Shown piece after piece: positions 22,455 to 34,781 of a stretch of 64,000 nucleotides of DNA (the first letter of the stretch is position 1; each line of letters opens with the position of its first letter). Source of the stretch: Wuchereria bancrofti (lineage: Eukaryota; Nematoda; Chromadorea; Rhabditida; Onchocercidae); the NCBI GenBank assembly GCA_005281725.1, contig SSBO01000003.1, positions 9,476,797 to 9,540,796 on the forward strand. Reading direction: 5' to 3'. A program made the translations under genes and the position numbers. Under the pieces are notes generated by a model. It worked only from the letters and a program-made list of their open reading frames with translations. It was not told where the DNA came from and ran no database searches.

Positions 22455-24067
22455 TTAAGCAGGTCCATAAGCAAATTCCACTCTACCATCTGGCTTTCTC
22501 GTGCATCTGAAAATCATCAGTTTTACTTGAATACTTGAATATTGAAAGACAATTATCACAATAATTACAACCTATTATTATCATGATTACAACCTATTAT
22601 TATTATGATTACAACCTATTATTATCATGATTACAACCTATTATTGTCATGATTGCAACTTGTTATTGTCATGATTACAACCTATTATTATCATGATTAC
22701 AACCTGTTATTATCATGATTACAATCTATTATTATCATGATTACAACCTATTATTATTATGATTACAACCTATTATTATCATGATTACAACCTATTATTG
22801 TCATGATTGCAACTTGTTATTGTCATGATTACAATCTATTATTATCATGATTACAACCTATTATTATCATGATTACAACCTATTATTGTCATGATTACAA
22901 TCTATTGTTATCATGGTTACAACCTATTATTGTCATGATTACAACCTATTATTATCATGATTACAACCTATTATTATCATGACTACAATCTATTGTTATC
23001 ATGATTATAATAGTGATTTCACTCTTAAGTTGATATGGTTTCAAATAAATTAGAAACTTCTCGTCTTCTTATATATCACTAACAAATAAAACAAATCTTA
23101 GTCTAATAGTAAAATTTTTGACTGAAGAATAAGAATCATATAATTTAAATTGTTAGAAGTTTTTAAGATTGCCTAAAGACTAGTGACACTAATTAATTAA
23201 TTAATTAATTAGGTGAAAAAATTTTCAAGTAAAAAAAAATTATTAATTTAACATTAAATAAATTAGATTAGAAAAATTTCATCGAGAAGTTTACATTTAT
23301 TAGCATTAGCACTCCTTTATTGCATGAACCGGATGGATAATCTAGGAAATTCCGGTTAAATTTTCATTTCCTTTTTTACAACTTTATTTCAATGATAAAA
23401 ATGATAATAAAATTATATTGTGAAGAAAGAAAAAAAATATGTTATTACTTACGAATATCTCATTCCGGCTTCTATAAATTCAGTTCCCACAAGTAATCGA
23501 AAACCGCCTGGCGCTAAACATGCTGTAATTCTTGTACGCCATGATCCATCAATTTTTGTATTACATTCTAATTCAAAATTTTTCTCAATCTGCAAAAATG
23601 CAAATTGAAATTGAAATCATTTAAAATTTATGTTTAATTTCAAATATTTTAAATGATTTAAACCATCTTGAAATTTGATTTTCTTCAAAATAATAGAAAA
23701 AAAAATCATTTCGTTTCTTTCTCGTTCCATTTTTTTTTTTTTGCTTTTTTTTAACTTAAAAGAATTTATTGTTATGAAATTATTGATTGATTGAAAATAT
23801 ATAATTTTGAATGGATTATGAGCAGAAATAATTTATGAGAGATTGGAAAGTGAAAAAATTGGAAAGTGAAATTTCTTTTGACTATATGAAATCTTCCAGA
23901 AATGAAATACTTATGAGTAATTAATTTCCTAATTTAAAATATTTGCAAAACAGATAGGAAAAGCTAACCCATGTTTCACCATTTTCATATATTTTACCAT
24001 TAATTACACATGCTTGATTAATGTTGATTGTAATTAGTAATACAATTATTCCAATTAAAATTTTCAT
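22455..24067 (-). CDS. Small secreted four-cysteine protein
   Basis: Three exons, 24067-23969, 23589-23453 and 22506-22455, give 95 aa. The N-terminus is a clear signal peptide (MKILIGIIVLLITININ then QA). The mature part has four cysteines (C20, C42, C57, C80) with the pattern C-x3-G-x2-Y-x2-G-E-x-W, then F-x3-C, W, AC, PGG, G, YSC and a G-x-V-x-F tail. This resembles the nematode domain described as fibronectin type I-like (MIG-18 type); I am only moderately sure of that link. It is probably exported and disulphide-bonded. The ATG lies 21 nt after an ATTTAG acceptor, consistent with trans-splicing. The last exon sits inside the segmental duplication and has a second identical copy at 20449-20398. 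Confidence 0.75.
22564..23010. repeat. 22-bp minisatellite, about 20 copies (copy B)
   Basis: Same unit as at 20507-20820, extended by several copies before unique sequence resumes near 23010. Confidence 0.9.
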
Positions 24068-24088
24068 ACAGATTATTATTTGAAAAAT

Positions 24089-24090
24089 CT
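24089..24090 (-). promoter_or_regulatory. Probable trans-splice acceptor, small secreted protein gene
   Basis: AAATTTAG on the minus strand, 21 nt before the start codon, with no upstream exon seen. Confidence 0.4.
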
Positions 24091-27017
24091 AAATTTTGAA
24101 ATTAATTAATCATTTTAAAGAAAAAAATTTTAATTATAATACAGCAAACAAATTAATAATAATAAAAATAACAAAATGCAAAAAAAAAAAATTTTATTTA
24201 TATAAAAAAATTATTACAGTGGAATGTTATTTTCAAATAATGAAATTTATTTCAAACATTAGACATTTTAATCAACTTAATTTCGATTATAAATTGATAA
24301 CAATGATAATGACAAAGTAACAATGACGACACTGAATAAATTAATTATAATATTAATTACTACAAATGCAAAAATTTACTGTTTTTAATTGACATACACA
24401 TGCACACATACATACATTTATATGTAAAGAAATATATTTGTGATTTTTAATTATTATTTAGAAATTGAAAAGAAAAAGTGACAAACTATTTCATAAAAAA
24501 AAGTAAGAAGCAAGTTAAAAAAAAAAGTAAACAAGTAAACAATAAAATGAAATTTTTATAAAAGAATAAGCATGAGAAAGGGTATGAAGAGAATATGAAG
24601 AGTTAATGAAAAAAAATATATTTTTTTTTTACATTACAATTTAAACATGTTCACATTTGAAATTGTTACAACACATTTTGTAATGTTTGCTCAAATTTTA
24701 TCAATTTTTTTTTTTTTTTTTTGCTCAGAAATTGTGAAATGAAAAAGAATTGAAAAATAGCAAAATTATCTTCACCCTTTTAATTTTGCTTTTTTCTTTT
24801 TTGTAAATCTGAAATTGTTTAAAAAAAAATTTTTTTTTTTTTTTTTGAAAAAGAAAACACAAATAACGAATTAATTATTAATGAACAAATTATGATTGGT
24901 ACAGAGAGAATTTGTTTGTTAGAATTATGAAGAAATGAAATTTGACAATTATGAATGAAAAAAGTATTTCTTTTTAAACTACAAAAAAATTAATTATATC
25001 CTTTTTAATGTTTTTTTTTTCCTTTTAAGAAATGCATATTCTAAAGGATCAATTTATAAATCTCATTTAATTTTTGTAATTTAATTTTAATTTAATTCTC
25101 TCGATTTAATTTAATTCTCCTAATTTAATTTTCTGCTTTTTCTGTATTTAATTTAATTTTCTTAATTTAATTTTCTGCTTTTTCTGTATTTAATTTAATT
25201 TTCTTAATTTAATTTTTTGCTTTTTTTTTAAATTTCAAATCTAACAGGCATAAATTGGTTTCCTGTGCAATTCTAATTATAAAGATACCAGCAATTTAAG
25301 TGTAATAATATGTCGAAAATTAAATTGTGTCATATTAATTACATTAACATTTATTAATACCATTAATAACCATGCAGGAAAAGTTGAATACATAACTTTA
25401 AGTCTCATACATTTATAATTAATCAATCACTTACAATTGTCAATTTAAATATCACACAAAATCATGAAAACAAATTAAGAATTATGGTCAATTAAAGCTA
25501 AAATATGTCTGCTATTTTCATTTCCATCAATTACCAATTTTTAAGTTTCACATCAATTAAGGAATCTTTTGTCTTTTCTTCTCTCCTAAAAAAAAAGAAA
25601 CCAGTATTGTAAGTGTAATTTATCTCTTTTATGTTTATTTTACCTTCCCAACAAATGAGGTATAATTTTAAGCTAACTGAAGTAACATTCAGATATTTAT
25701 GATATTCGTAACTTTCGTCATCGAATAAATAATGCATTGATGATTTGTTGATAGTTAGGAATGGAATTTTGCAAAATTATAAGTGGCAAAAATGCATTAA
25801 CAAGTGCTTGGAATCGATTAATGATTGCGCAATAAGTTTTGAATATAGCGCATGACGAATAATAAAAGATTCAAATAATTGGCAATGAAAGTTTATGCAA
25901 ATTTGCGTATGAAAGTTCACTGTATGTTTATAATTTCAGTAGAAATGTTTTGATTACAAAATGACCTGGAGAAATTGCTGCACTTTTATAATTTCAGAAA
26001 TTTCATTTGATGAATCTCATTCACATCTCAAAATCTCAACGACAACTAAACACAATACAAATTATGGATACATCAAACTTTCATTTGAAAATTCTAAACT
26101 ATGACAAATCTTCCACATTAAATACTATGAAACGCCACTTTTTCATTCCTTGTAATGAACACTTTTCCAATTAAATCAAATTTCATTATATCTTTTCAAA
26201 AAATTTTGACGAAATCTTTCAGCATATTATTAATAGCGCAACTGTTTTTATTAATTGAGGCATAGGGCATTTATAATCTTGCTTTTAAATTGCTTTAAAT
26301 AAATGCATTCTTTCTCCAAATAAGAGCTAGAAAATGAAAGGGTCAATATTAAATGTAAATTAAAATGTAGATTCGAGCAAACAAGAAAATTTGACAATCA
26401 GAAACTCATTCAAATAACAAGAAAGTACAGCAGTAACAAAATAAATGGCAACAAAAGTGTAGACGACAGCATAAATCAAGAAACTTTACAAAATTCTAGA
26501 TTTATGCAGAATAAAGAAAAAAAAAAAAACGTAACTTCAGTAATGATAATCTTTCGCGCTAGGAGCTCACAAAAATTACAAAGCTGTTTTTCTCATTGCA
26601 AATTTTGGTTGAACTACATTTATCCTCGATCAGTTAATCAAAAATGGAAATAACAGAGATCAAAATACTTTTAAAATCAAAATCAAAATTAAAAAAAAAA
26701 AGACTAATTAATAATTGACGTACAAAGATGCATAAGAAAAACAACGATGGATGATGCTATAAAAACAATAACACTATGTACACAAAAATAAAACTAAGTT
26801 AAAAAATTTTCAGATGTAATTTCAAAATATTTATCGATTCCAATGACATTTATCAACTAAAGCACTAATTTACAATTATTTCGGGAAAGTCCTGATAACA
26901 TTAGCAAAAATTATTGCTCAGAAAACTTTCATAGCTTGAAAGATATGAAAGACTACAATACACCACCTTTGTTAGAATGCGAAAGAAGTACAATCGAGAG
27001 AACCTGAATAACAATTA
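24091..27017. other. Intergenic, 3' flank of CstF-77 gene
   Basis: AT-rich sequence with long A and T runs and a 42-bp tandem repeat (25121-25230). The frame at 25531-25737 has no recognisable domain. The 3' untranslated region of the CstF-77 gene must extend into the right side of this stretch; no AATAAA was identified close to its stop. Confidence 0.5.
25121..25230. repeat. 42-bp tandem repeat, about 2.5 copies
   Basis: TAATTTAATTTTCTGC or a close variant starts at 25121, 25163 and 25205, a constant 42-bp spacing. Confidence 0.8.
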
Positions 27018-30000
27018 TTACTCATGAACTTTTTGATTCATTCTCCTTCGATAAATGTCTCGAACTATCCCTGATGCACGTGGTGCTGCTTCCTCATCAC
27101 TGTCAGAATCACCACCACCTGCTGCTCGTCTCTTCCTTTGTGTAGCAGCTGATTGCTGTTGCTGATATTCACTTGATGCCAAAATCTAAACTGCGTTCCA
27201 AATTTTAATAAAAATACTTAATATCTTCGATAAAATATTACATCTTAGCTAACCTTAGATAGATCAAAAGCAGAGAGACAAAAAAAAAAGAGAAAAAAAA
27301 CTCACAACATTAGGATCAGTAGTAGTATTTAATAACTGATAAAATTCTTTTTTGATATCTTCTACTCGATGCATTCCAAACATGGTACCATTTTCTAGTT
27401 TCACTTTAGGATCCACTGATGGTGCTAAAAAAGGAAAACCAGTTCACAGATAATTAAAAAAAAAATCTGATGATTATTAGATAAAACAATCATTTAAGGA
27501 TTTCGGTGAATTTGAAAAAAAACATACGTCCACTTTGACTGAACTTCGTTAAACTTTCCATAAGTAAGTCTACTGAAACGAACGGACCATTGAAACACCA
27601 TGGCGGAGGTAACATCTGCATCAATTGAGCCGCCGCAGTCGGTGGCGGAAAAACACCTTTAAAAAAAATGAAATCAATAACTTGTCACTTTATAGATTTT
27701 ACATTTTAATGCAAATTAAAAAAATTGGAAAAAAAAATATACATAGAAAAAAATTAAATCAGAGCATACCACCAGGAACAGGATGATAACTGCCATTTGT
27801 GTTCAATTTTGGTTTGAAAGGTATCATCTGATCTGTATCCGGTCTTGGATAACCAGAAATTTCTAGACTTACACCACCACCCATTACAACTGATGGTCCA
27901 CCTACACCTGTAGTTGGTCTCACTACATTTTGTCCTGAAACAAAACCTGTGCAATTTCAAATACATTATGAACAGAATGATACAATCATTAACCAAGAAA
28001 AACAAACCATTTGTTTGAGCACCATTTGATAGCAAAGAAGCCGTCCCTGAAACCGATGCGCGTCCAATCAATGATGAACCTTGTCCCAGTTTTTTCTGCA
28101 AATATCTTAGAATTCAGAAATTAAAATTTATGCAGAATGAAGCATATAGAAAACTCAGCAAAATATCTACAATTAACAAGAGACTAACGAAATTAATAGT
28201 GATAATTAATGGAATTCCAACAATTTCATAGCTATTCTATTGATGTACACTATAATGTGAATCTAGTGCAGTTTTCTCAATTGAAAATTGAAAATTCCCT
28301 CGTAAAACATTCATGAAAGATCCTTTTATCTATAATATTATGGAAACTGTACCAACATTCCTAAAGTCCTAAACAAATCACATTTGATCTGTGGAAATTC
28401 AACATTATATACATAAAGCCAACAAGTAATCTCATAAACTTCAAAAGTGAATTCATAAAATTTCTCCGGTTTTAAATATTTTCTTTCCAATCTTAATACA
28501 CAATATGAGTGATATTTTCACAAGTAAAATAGATCAAAAACATTGGAAGATTGATAAAGATCATAAAGATTGTAATTTTCATAACATAACTTATTGTACT
28601 ACAATAAAGTTCGAGTCTAAAAACATCTGTAGAATAAAAGTTTAAACTAGATAATTTGTTTGCTACTTACCGAATAACCCATCAATCGTAACTGATCATT
28701 AGTGCACGGCACTAAATCCAAAAATTTGTACCGATCAATTAACAGTAGCGTTTGCATTTCACCATATTGTTCATTCAACGCTTCACGTCGCCTCTGATCA
28801 ACTTTTAAGATACTCGACAAATCACCAACATGCGATTCAAATTCTAGGTAACGGTCCCAAATTTCACTAGAAAAAGAGGATTATTAGACTTAGTCCAAAT
28901 AGTTTGAAAACAAACTTTTAACATTGAAGAAAAAAAAAAAATTGACTAACATCGATTTTTCAGGTGTCATGAATTCCGAAGTTAATATTCGTTCAAAAAC
29001 AACACGTGTATTGTTATCCTCTGAAATAATTCAACAAATCAAGCTCAGAAATTTGAAATGAATTAGAGAAACAAAAAAAAAAAAAAGTACAAATGTAAAT
29101 TTTGACATAAAAAACACTCGGGAAAAATTGTAAATCCTAAAATAAAGCAGAAACAAGAGAAAAGAAACTCAAGAAATAAGAATATAATAACCAGATGTAA
29201 AAGAAGAGATTGTAAAATATAATAAGTGTTTTTAACTTTTTGTTACAAAAACTAGGGTTACCATTTAAGTGTGACAGAAAATCGACGTAAGCGAGAGCAT
29301 ATTCTGGTTCATCGCCATATTTTTTTAGCCCCATATCAAAAACTCTTATCGCAATATCCGTATCCTTAAAAGTAACAGATAACAAAACTAATTTTCACTA
29401 ATTCAATTTTAATGCAGCTCATACAGAAATACAAAGAAAACTTGAAGTGGCCGTCTATGTTAGAATACCAGGAAGAGTGTACAGAAGATCGGACAGTTAG
29501 GACAAACTTTAATACTACAAAGACAGAGACTATTAAAAAGAATATAAAAATTAACGACCTTGCTGCAATAATATTCCATGAGTGCAGATGCAACAAAAAT
29601 GTGAAATTTGCAACGTGAATCTTGACGAGCACGTTTGAAAATAGCACGTGCATACTGTACACCTTCGGTTCGTCTCACGAATTTCATCAATTGTATATAA
29701 GCCTAAATTTTAAATGATCAAATAAAATGTGTAAGATTTATTTATGTATTTTTATAATTTGTACAACCTTTTTTTATACTATGTATCACTTAGTTTAAAA
29801 AACGAAATTTTTTCGGTACAGAATGTATGACATAGTATGCTGAGATGTGAAATAAAGCTTACAATTTTAGACAGCAAATGATAAAACTACGACTAGCAAT
29901 GAATAGAATGTTAGCAATTACCAAAGTAGGGTCCGCTGTTTCAATAGCTAGAAGTCGGTCGTAAATTTTCTTTACATTATCAAATTTCATACGCTCTTCT

Positions 30001-33000
30001 TCATAATCTGCATAAGCAAAAAACAAAAGCTGGCTTTCTTTTAAAAGACCTCCAATTGCACGTTCGAATAATTCTGGAAGAAAAAAGAAATATAAAAAAA
30101 AAAAAGAAAATGTGGTAAGATTTGAAGCATAATAAAATATCCTTACTAGAATGTACAAATGCATATTTTCCACTCTAAAATCATTTCAAAACCATCAAGA
30201 ATTATAGGGAAATTACTAATTACTATATGTACATTTACTTCAACTACGTATTAAGGTCAACTAAGAATGACTAGTGAAAAAAAAAATATATATACATGAA
30301 ACGAACAGATAGTAGTTTTATTTTGACCTTGAATCGATAATTAAGAATTCAGCAATTTTTCAAAATTCACAAAATGTATGAACTAACGAATAATATCAGT
30401 GTTCATTGTGGCTGCTAATTTCACATCACCCTTTTCTGCTAAAACAGCTGCAGCTTGTTGCTGGAACAATGCCGCTTCATACCACATATCGGGATAGTAG
30501 CCAAGACATAGAAGAGCTTGTTCGTAAGCATATATTACTACAATACAAAATAAATACATTATTAATTAAATAGCATAAATCTGTAACGGTATCAATCCTA
30601 ATATTCACATAATAGGTTAATATCAGTTTGTTTTAATTTTAAGTTCAAATTATTAAAGTTTATAATTACCTCGTTTAGCAAAATATGCATATTCTTCCGT
30701 ACCCAAAGGATTAGTTTTTTCCCATTGTATATACTTTCGCCACATGTCTAGCTGAAAAACAAAGAAATCTTTCATGACAAATTTTTCTTTGTAATTTTTT
30801 AATAAAAATGGCAAAAGAAAGAAACTTCATAGAAATCAAAATCTAGAAATCGAAAACACAAATTAAAAAATCTAAACCTGTTTCATTTCTGCAGCAGTTC
30901 CTCGTGGTGGAACACTTACAGCTTGTCGGTTTAACCCCCTTGTAACTTGCTCTAACGATTTTGAAATGCGCTTAGCAATTTGATATTCCTTATTCCGCTC
31001 AGCTATCAATTTCTCCGCTAATGTGGCATTAACGCTCTGGAATTTTAAAAAATCATCGAAAAATACAAAAAAAAAAAAAAAAAATTGTTTGCAAAGTAAT
31101 AAAGTCAGGACAGTTTTATCCTTCCAATTCATTTTTATTTCGCTCAACTCGCTTCTGCTTCCGTCATGCAAACTGTAGTTGATAAAAGATACAACAAATT
31201 CAGTGGATAACAGACAAGAATTCTTTAACTTTTACCTTTTCATAAGCACAGTATTCTGCCCATAATTGCTCAATGTTAACCATTGGAGTGACAACACCAC
31301 GCTGATAAACTTTACGAACAGCTGAAATTCGCTGATTCTCTGCATACTGACCAACTGTTGGTCTGCAATATGTATAATTTTTAACACCCATACAGAATTA
31401 AAACTTTAATTTCCTGTTATAGCTAATATAAAAAGTTTGAAAAAAAAACTTAAAAAACTGATAAATCTTACGCAGATTTAAGAAAGGAAAGATAATCAGA
31501 ATAAATTGAATATGAATGCATATCAAGACCAATTTTGTCCAAAGCAAATTCATATGCTTGTGCCATTTTCTCCCTAAAATAGGACCCATCTCGAAAACTA
31601 CAAATTACATAAATACGAGATTCACATTGACTACCGTAGTGGTAAAGTTAGATAACAAACAAATGACAATGTACTACAGCAAAGTAATTTAAATAACAGT
31701 CAGCCTAAGTCTCTTTAAAGGATTACGACAAAATTACTTGAGTAAATATCAAACATTTATAAAACATTTAATAAGATTATTTTAATAAAAGGCAATTTCC
31801 ATATCATTTTATTCAAGACTCAACTTATAATCTTAAAGAGAAGTTGAAAGTTGAAGAGCGCTTATGATTAATGGCTACATGATATATGTTATATATAAAA
31901 CATATCAAAAATGAATATGTCAAACCTAAAAGAAGAGAGATGTCCTTTAGTCTCACGTACATAGAAAACATAACACTTCCAGAGATCGATGTTGAGGACA
32001 TGAATGAGACAACGCCCAAATAACTGAAAAAAAAAAGAACTTCCTCCAATTAACAAGAAGGAAATATTTTCAGGAATGATATCAATGACTGACTAGTAAT
32101 TAAACATATGGATTTTAAGCTGCACAAAAAGTTCTAAGCATAATAGTTCAATCAAATTTCATATTACCGAAAATACTCTAATTATAGTTTATTATGCGTT
32201 ACATTATCTAATGATGATACACCAATGCAAGCTAAACGCAAATGTCCAATGTCAACATGCAGCAAATCATAACAATTACCATAATATTCCTCAACAGTTA
32301 ATCTAGTACTTCCCGTTACTCAGCACATAACAACACTTACAAGCTCTAAACTTCGAGAAGTATATTTTGTATCTTACAAAAAAAAAAAAAACCAGGATCA
32401 AACTAAGGTCTGAAAAATCTAATCGAACATTCAGTGTTATGCGTCCTCTTTCAACCTTCTAACTTCATGCAACAGATCCCGTAATAACAGTCGTTAAAAT
32501 CATTCATGTTAAATTACTCATCAAAAATACAAGTTTTTTTAAATTTCAAAGCAAAAAATTTTGGAAACCACAACAAAGAATTTAAACTTACCGATTCCAC
32601 ATTTTCGTAATTTTTGCCACGAAGCTGAAATTTAAGCGTATGAAATTTTCTTTTACTAACAAAAAATAAAAATTGGAGAGAGATCATACCTGCTAAGAAA
32701 TTTATATAAAACCGGCCTATGACAAGCATTACGTAAAAATAATGCCATACATTGAGCAGCTATGATAACAAATACGAAGAAACATATCATGTCATGTTTT
32801 AAGATTAATTCAATCAAGTAATAAAACACAATCATAAATTCCCCCGTGAAATTTCCAAAATGATATAACAGTAATTCCATCAATTATTAAAAATATAAGC
32901 TCAAAATTGTGCAGCAAGGAGAAAGATGAAAGAATTTCATAGTTCAATCTGGAAATTCGGGAATATGGAACTTCAGTTAGCAAAAGTTCTATTCCTATAA

Positions 33001-34772
33001 TTAATGGAGCAAGAAATCCTTAACTTCCTAAAATGTATGTGCTAGATTTCCCTTTTTCTCCAAAAAATTAGAAAGAGAAGAGACTTGTTTGAATAACTGT
33101 TATCATTTTCAGTTAGTGTAATTACTGTTACCGTAAAACGATTTCTCAAAATTCACACCATGGGATCGCCCAAATTTCCACTTTGATACTCCATCTCCTC
33201 CTCTCTTATCTCTGTCCCTGGTTCCTTTCGTATAATTTCATACGCCCAAAAAAAAAGAGATGCAGTGTGAAATAAAGTGAATTTTGAAAAATTATGATTA
33301 GTTGCAATGTGAAAGAGATCATATCTGTTGTATATTCTTTATTCTCCGGTGGGAAAAATTTAAAAAAAAGAAGGAGAAAGGACAAATGCAATCAGAATTA
33401 TGCATTTTATTATTGCTGAGTCACTTTCTTGAGTAAAAATTTTTATTTCGTTCGGGACGATGGCAAAAAATTCATGCAGTAAGTAATACATTTGATACTT
33501 GTTCAAAACATGGACTAAAGATAGAGTATGTCATTCCTAATTCACACTTTTTGTTCTCAGTTTCACAGTATTCCCATGTCTGTTTACACGAAGAAGGAGA
33601 AGAAGAGCGAGCACCACTGCGCGCTGCAAAATTGCAAAACAAATAAAAATGATGGTATTCAACTGATGGAAACTTGTTGCTGCTACATTCATAATGATAT
33701 ATCAAATGTCCTCCATGTTCATGATTTATGGAATCATGATTTTAATGAACAAAAACGATCACCAATCAATGCTTGGAATACATATTTTACGAAATTTTTA
33801 TACATTGAATTTCTTCGGTATTTGCTTTGGAACTTCCACTTCCCTCCCCCACCCCCACTGCCACTCCCACTGTGATTCACTTGCAAATATTTTTAGCTGA
33901 AATGATCGTAATGATAAATGCAAGTCCAAATATGGCTCCTCGACAAATGCATTAGGTAACGAAAGTTAAAAATTTTGAAGGAAATCAAAACCTTCAGTAG
34001 AACTTACTTCATGATCTATATATGCTTTCCAGTAACGGCCAGCATTCGGAAACTGCTTCACTAATTTCTCGTAAAACGAACGCACCTGATCAATTGGTCT
34101 AGCCTGAAATTCCAAAAAATGTAGAATTTTTTTGAGTACAAAAGTATCCCACTCTGACCTGCCTTTTACACTGCATAACAGAGAATAAGCAAGTTTATTT
34201 CAAATAAAAGTTATTTCAAAGAGTTCCATCTTTCAAACACATTTTCGTCATCTAGATACAACTTATCTATGAAGAAACAAAGGAAGTTCAATGCAAACAG
34301 TTCAACTATTTTTAGTATAAAATGATGAAAATTACAAAAATTTTCCAGCTTAATCAATCCTCATTACCACACTCCACTACTTTTTACTAAACAAAAGTGT
34401 CTAACCAAATGATACCAAAGTATAATTTAGAAAAAAAAAATGGTCACAATTATTCCGACAAAGTCTGCTTTTAGTCCACTCTTAAATAGAAAATGTTATA
34501 ACGCTAACTAGCTCGTTTCCTTACCTCAATACTGAAGATTTAATAAAAGTGAGATATAGTTATTCTAACTTATGTACCACTCACTACTACTAAAATTTAT
34601 TTGTTCGTTAAACTAATCAAACTGAGAGTCCACAATATATTTCCACCGGCAGATATATAGTGTCCGATACAACAAATACCTGTGACTCTCGCAGCAAAAG
34701 GTTCCAGGCATCGACATCAAAAGGATTAAGTTCAATCCGACGTTCGGGACTTACAATTGAAAGCGAACTCAT
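27018..34772 (-). CDS. suf-1: Cleavage stimulation factor subunit 3 (CstF-77, suppressor of forked)
   Basis: Nineteen exons: 34772-34680, 34103-34008, 32624-32592, 32023-31926, 31573-31472, 31362-31236, 31036-30878, 30751-30670, 30537-30388, 30073-29922, 29702-29559, 29364-29262, 29020-28951, 28866-28671, 28095-28008, 27934-27770, 27656-27528, 27424-27306, 27185-27018; 757 aa, slightly longer than vertebrate CstF-77. The first 540 residues are HAT helical repeats ([81 protein letters not shown]). A Pro-rich linker and a C-terminal segment ending [10 protein letters not shown] follow. CstF-77 scaffolds the nuclear complex that recognises GU-rich sequence and promotes mRNA cleavage and polyadenylation. 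Exon 3 is a 33-nt microexon after a 1.4-kb intron. Exon 16 has two in-frame acceptors 12 nt apart. All phases agree. Confidence 0.95.
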
Positions 34773-34779
34773 CGATGAC

Positions 34780-34781
34780 CT
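34780..34781 (-). promoter_or_regulatory. Probable trans-splice acceptor, CstF-77 gene
   Basis: ATTTTAG on the minus strand ends 7 nt before the ATG (leader GTCATCG), and no coding exon lies upstream. Confidence 0.5.

Larger units (their letters stand above)
20821..23010. repeat. Segmental tandem duplication, copy B
   Basis: Second copy of the block, starting with a run of about 20 T directly after the 22-bp minisatellite of copy A. It includes the sequencing gap, one fewer 46-bp unit, and a longer 22-bp array. It carries the proximal copy of the terminal exon of the small secreted protein gene. Because a gap sits inside it, a haplotype mis-join remains possible. Confidence 0.8.

Noticed and set aside
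20507..23010. CRISPR-like regular repeat spacing
   Set aside because: The units are contiguous 22-bp repeats without unique spacers in a clearly eukaryotic sequence.
32656..32883. Minus-strand frame with [12 protein letters not shown]
   Set aside because: It lies inside CstF-77 intron 2. The protein aligns continuously across exons 2 and 3 without it.
33528..33900. Plus-strand frames of 115 and 68 codons
   Set aside because: They are antisense to CstF-77 intron 2, overlap each other, and have no domain.
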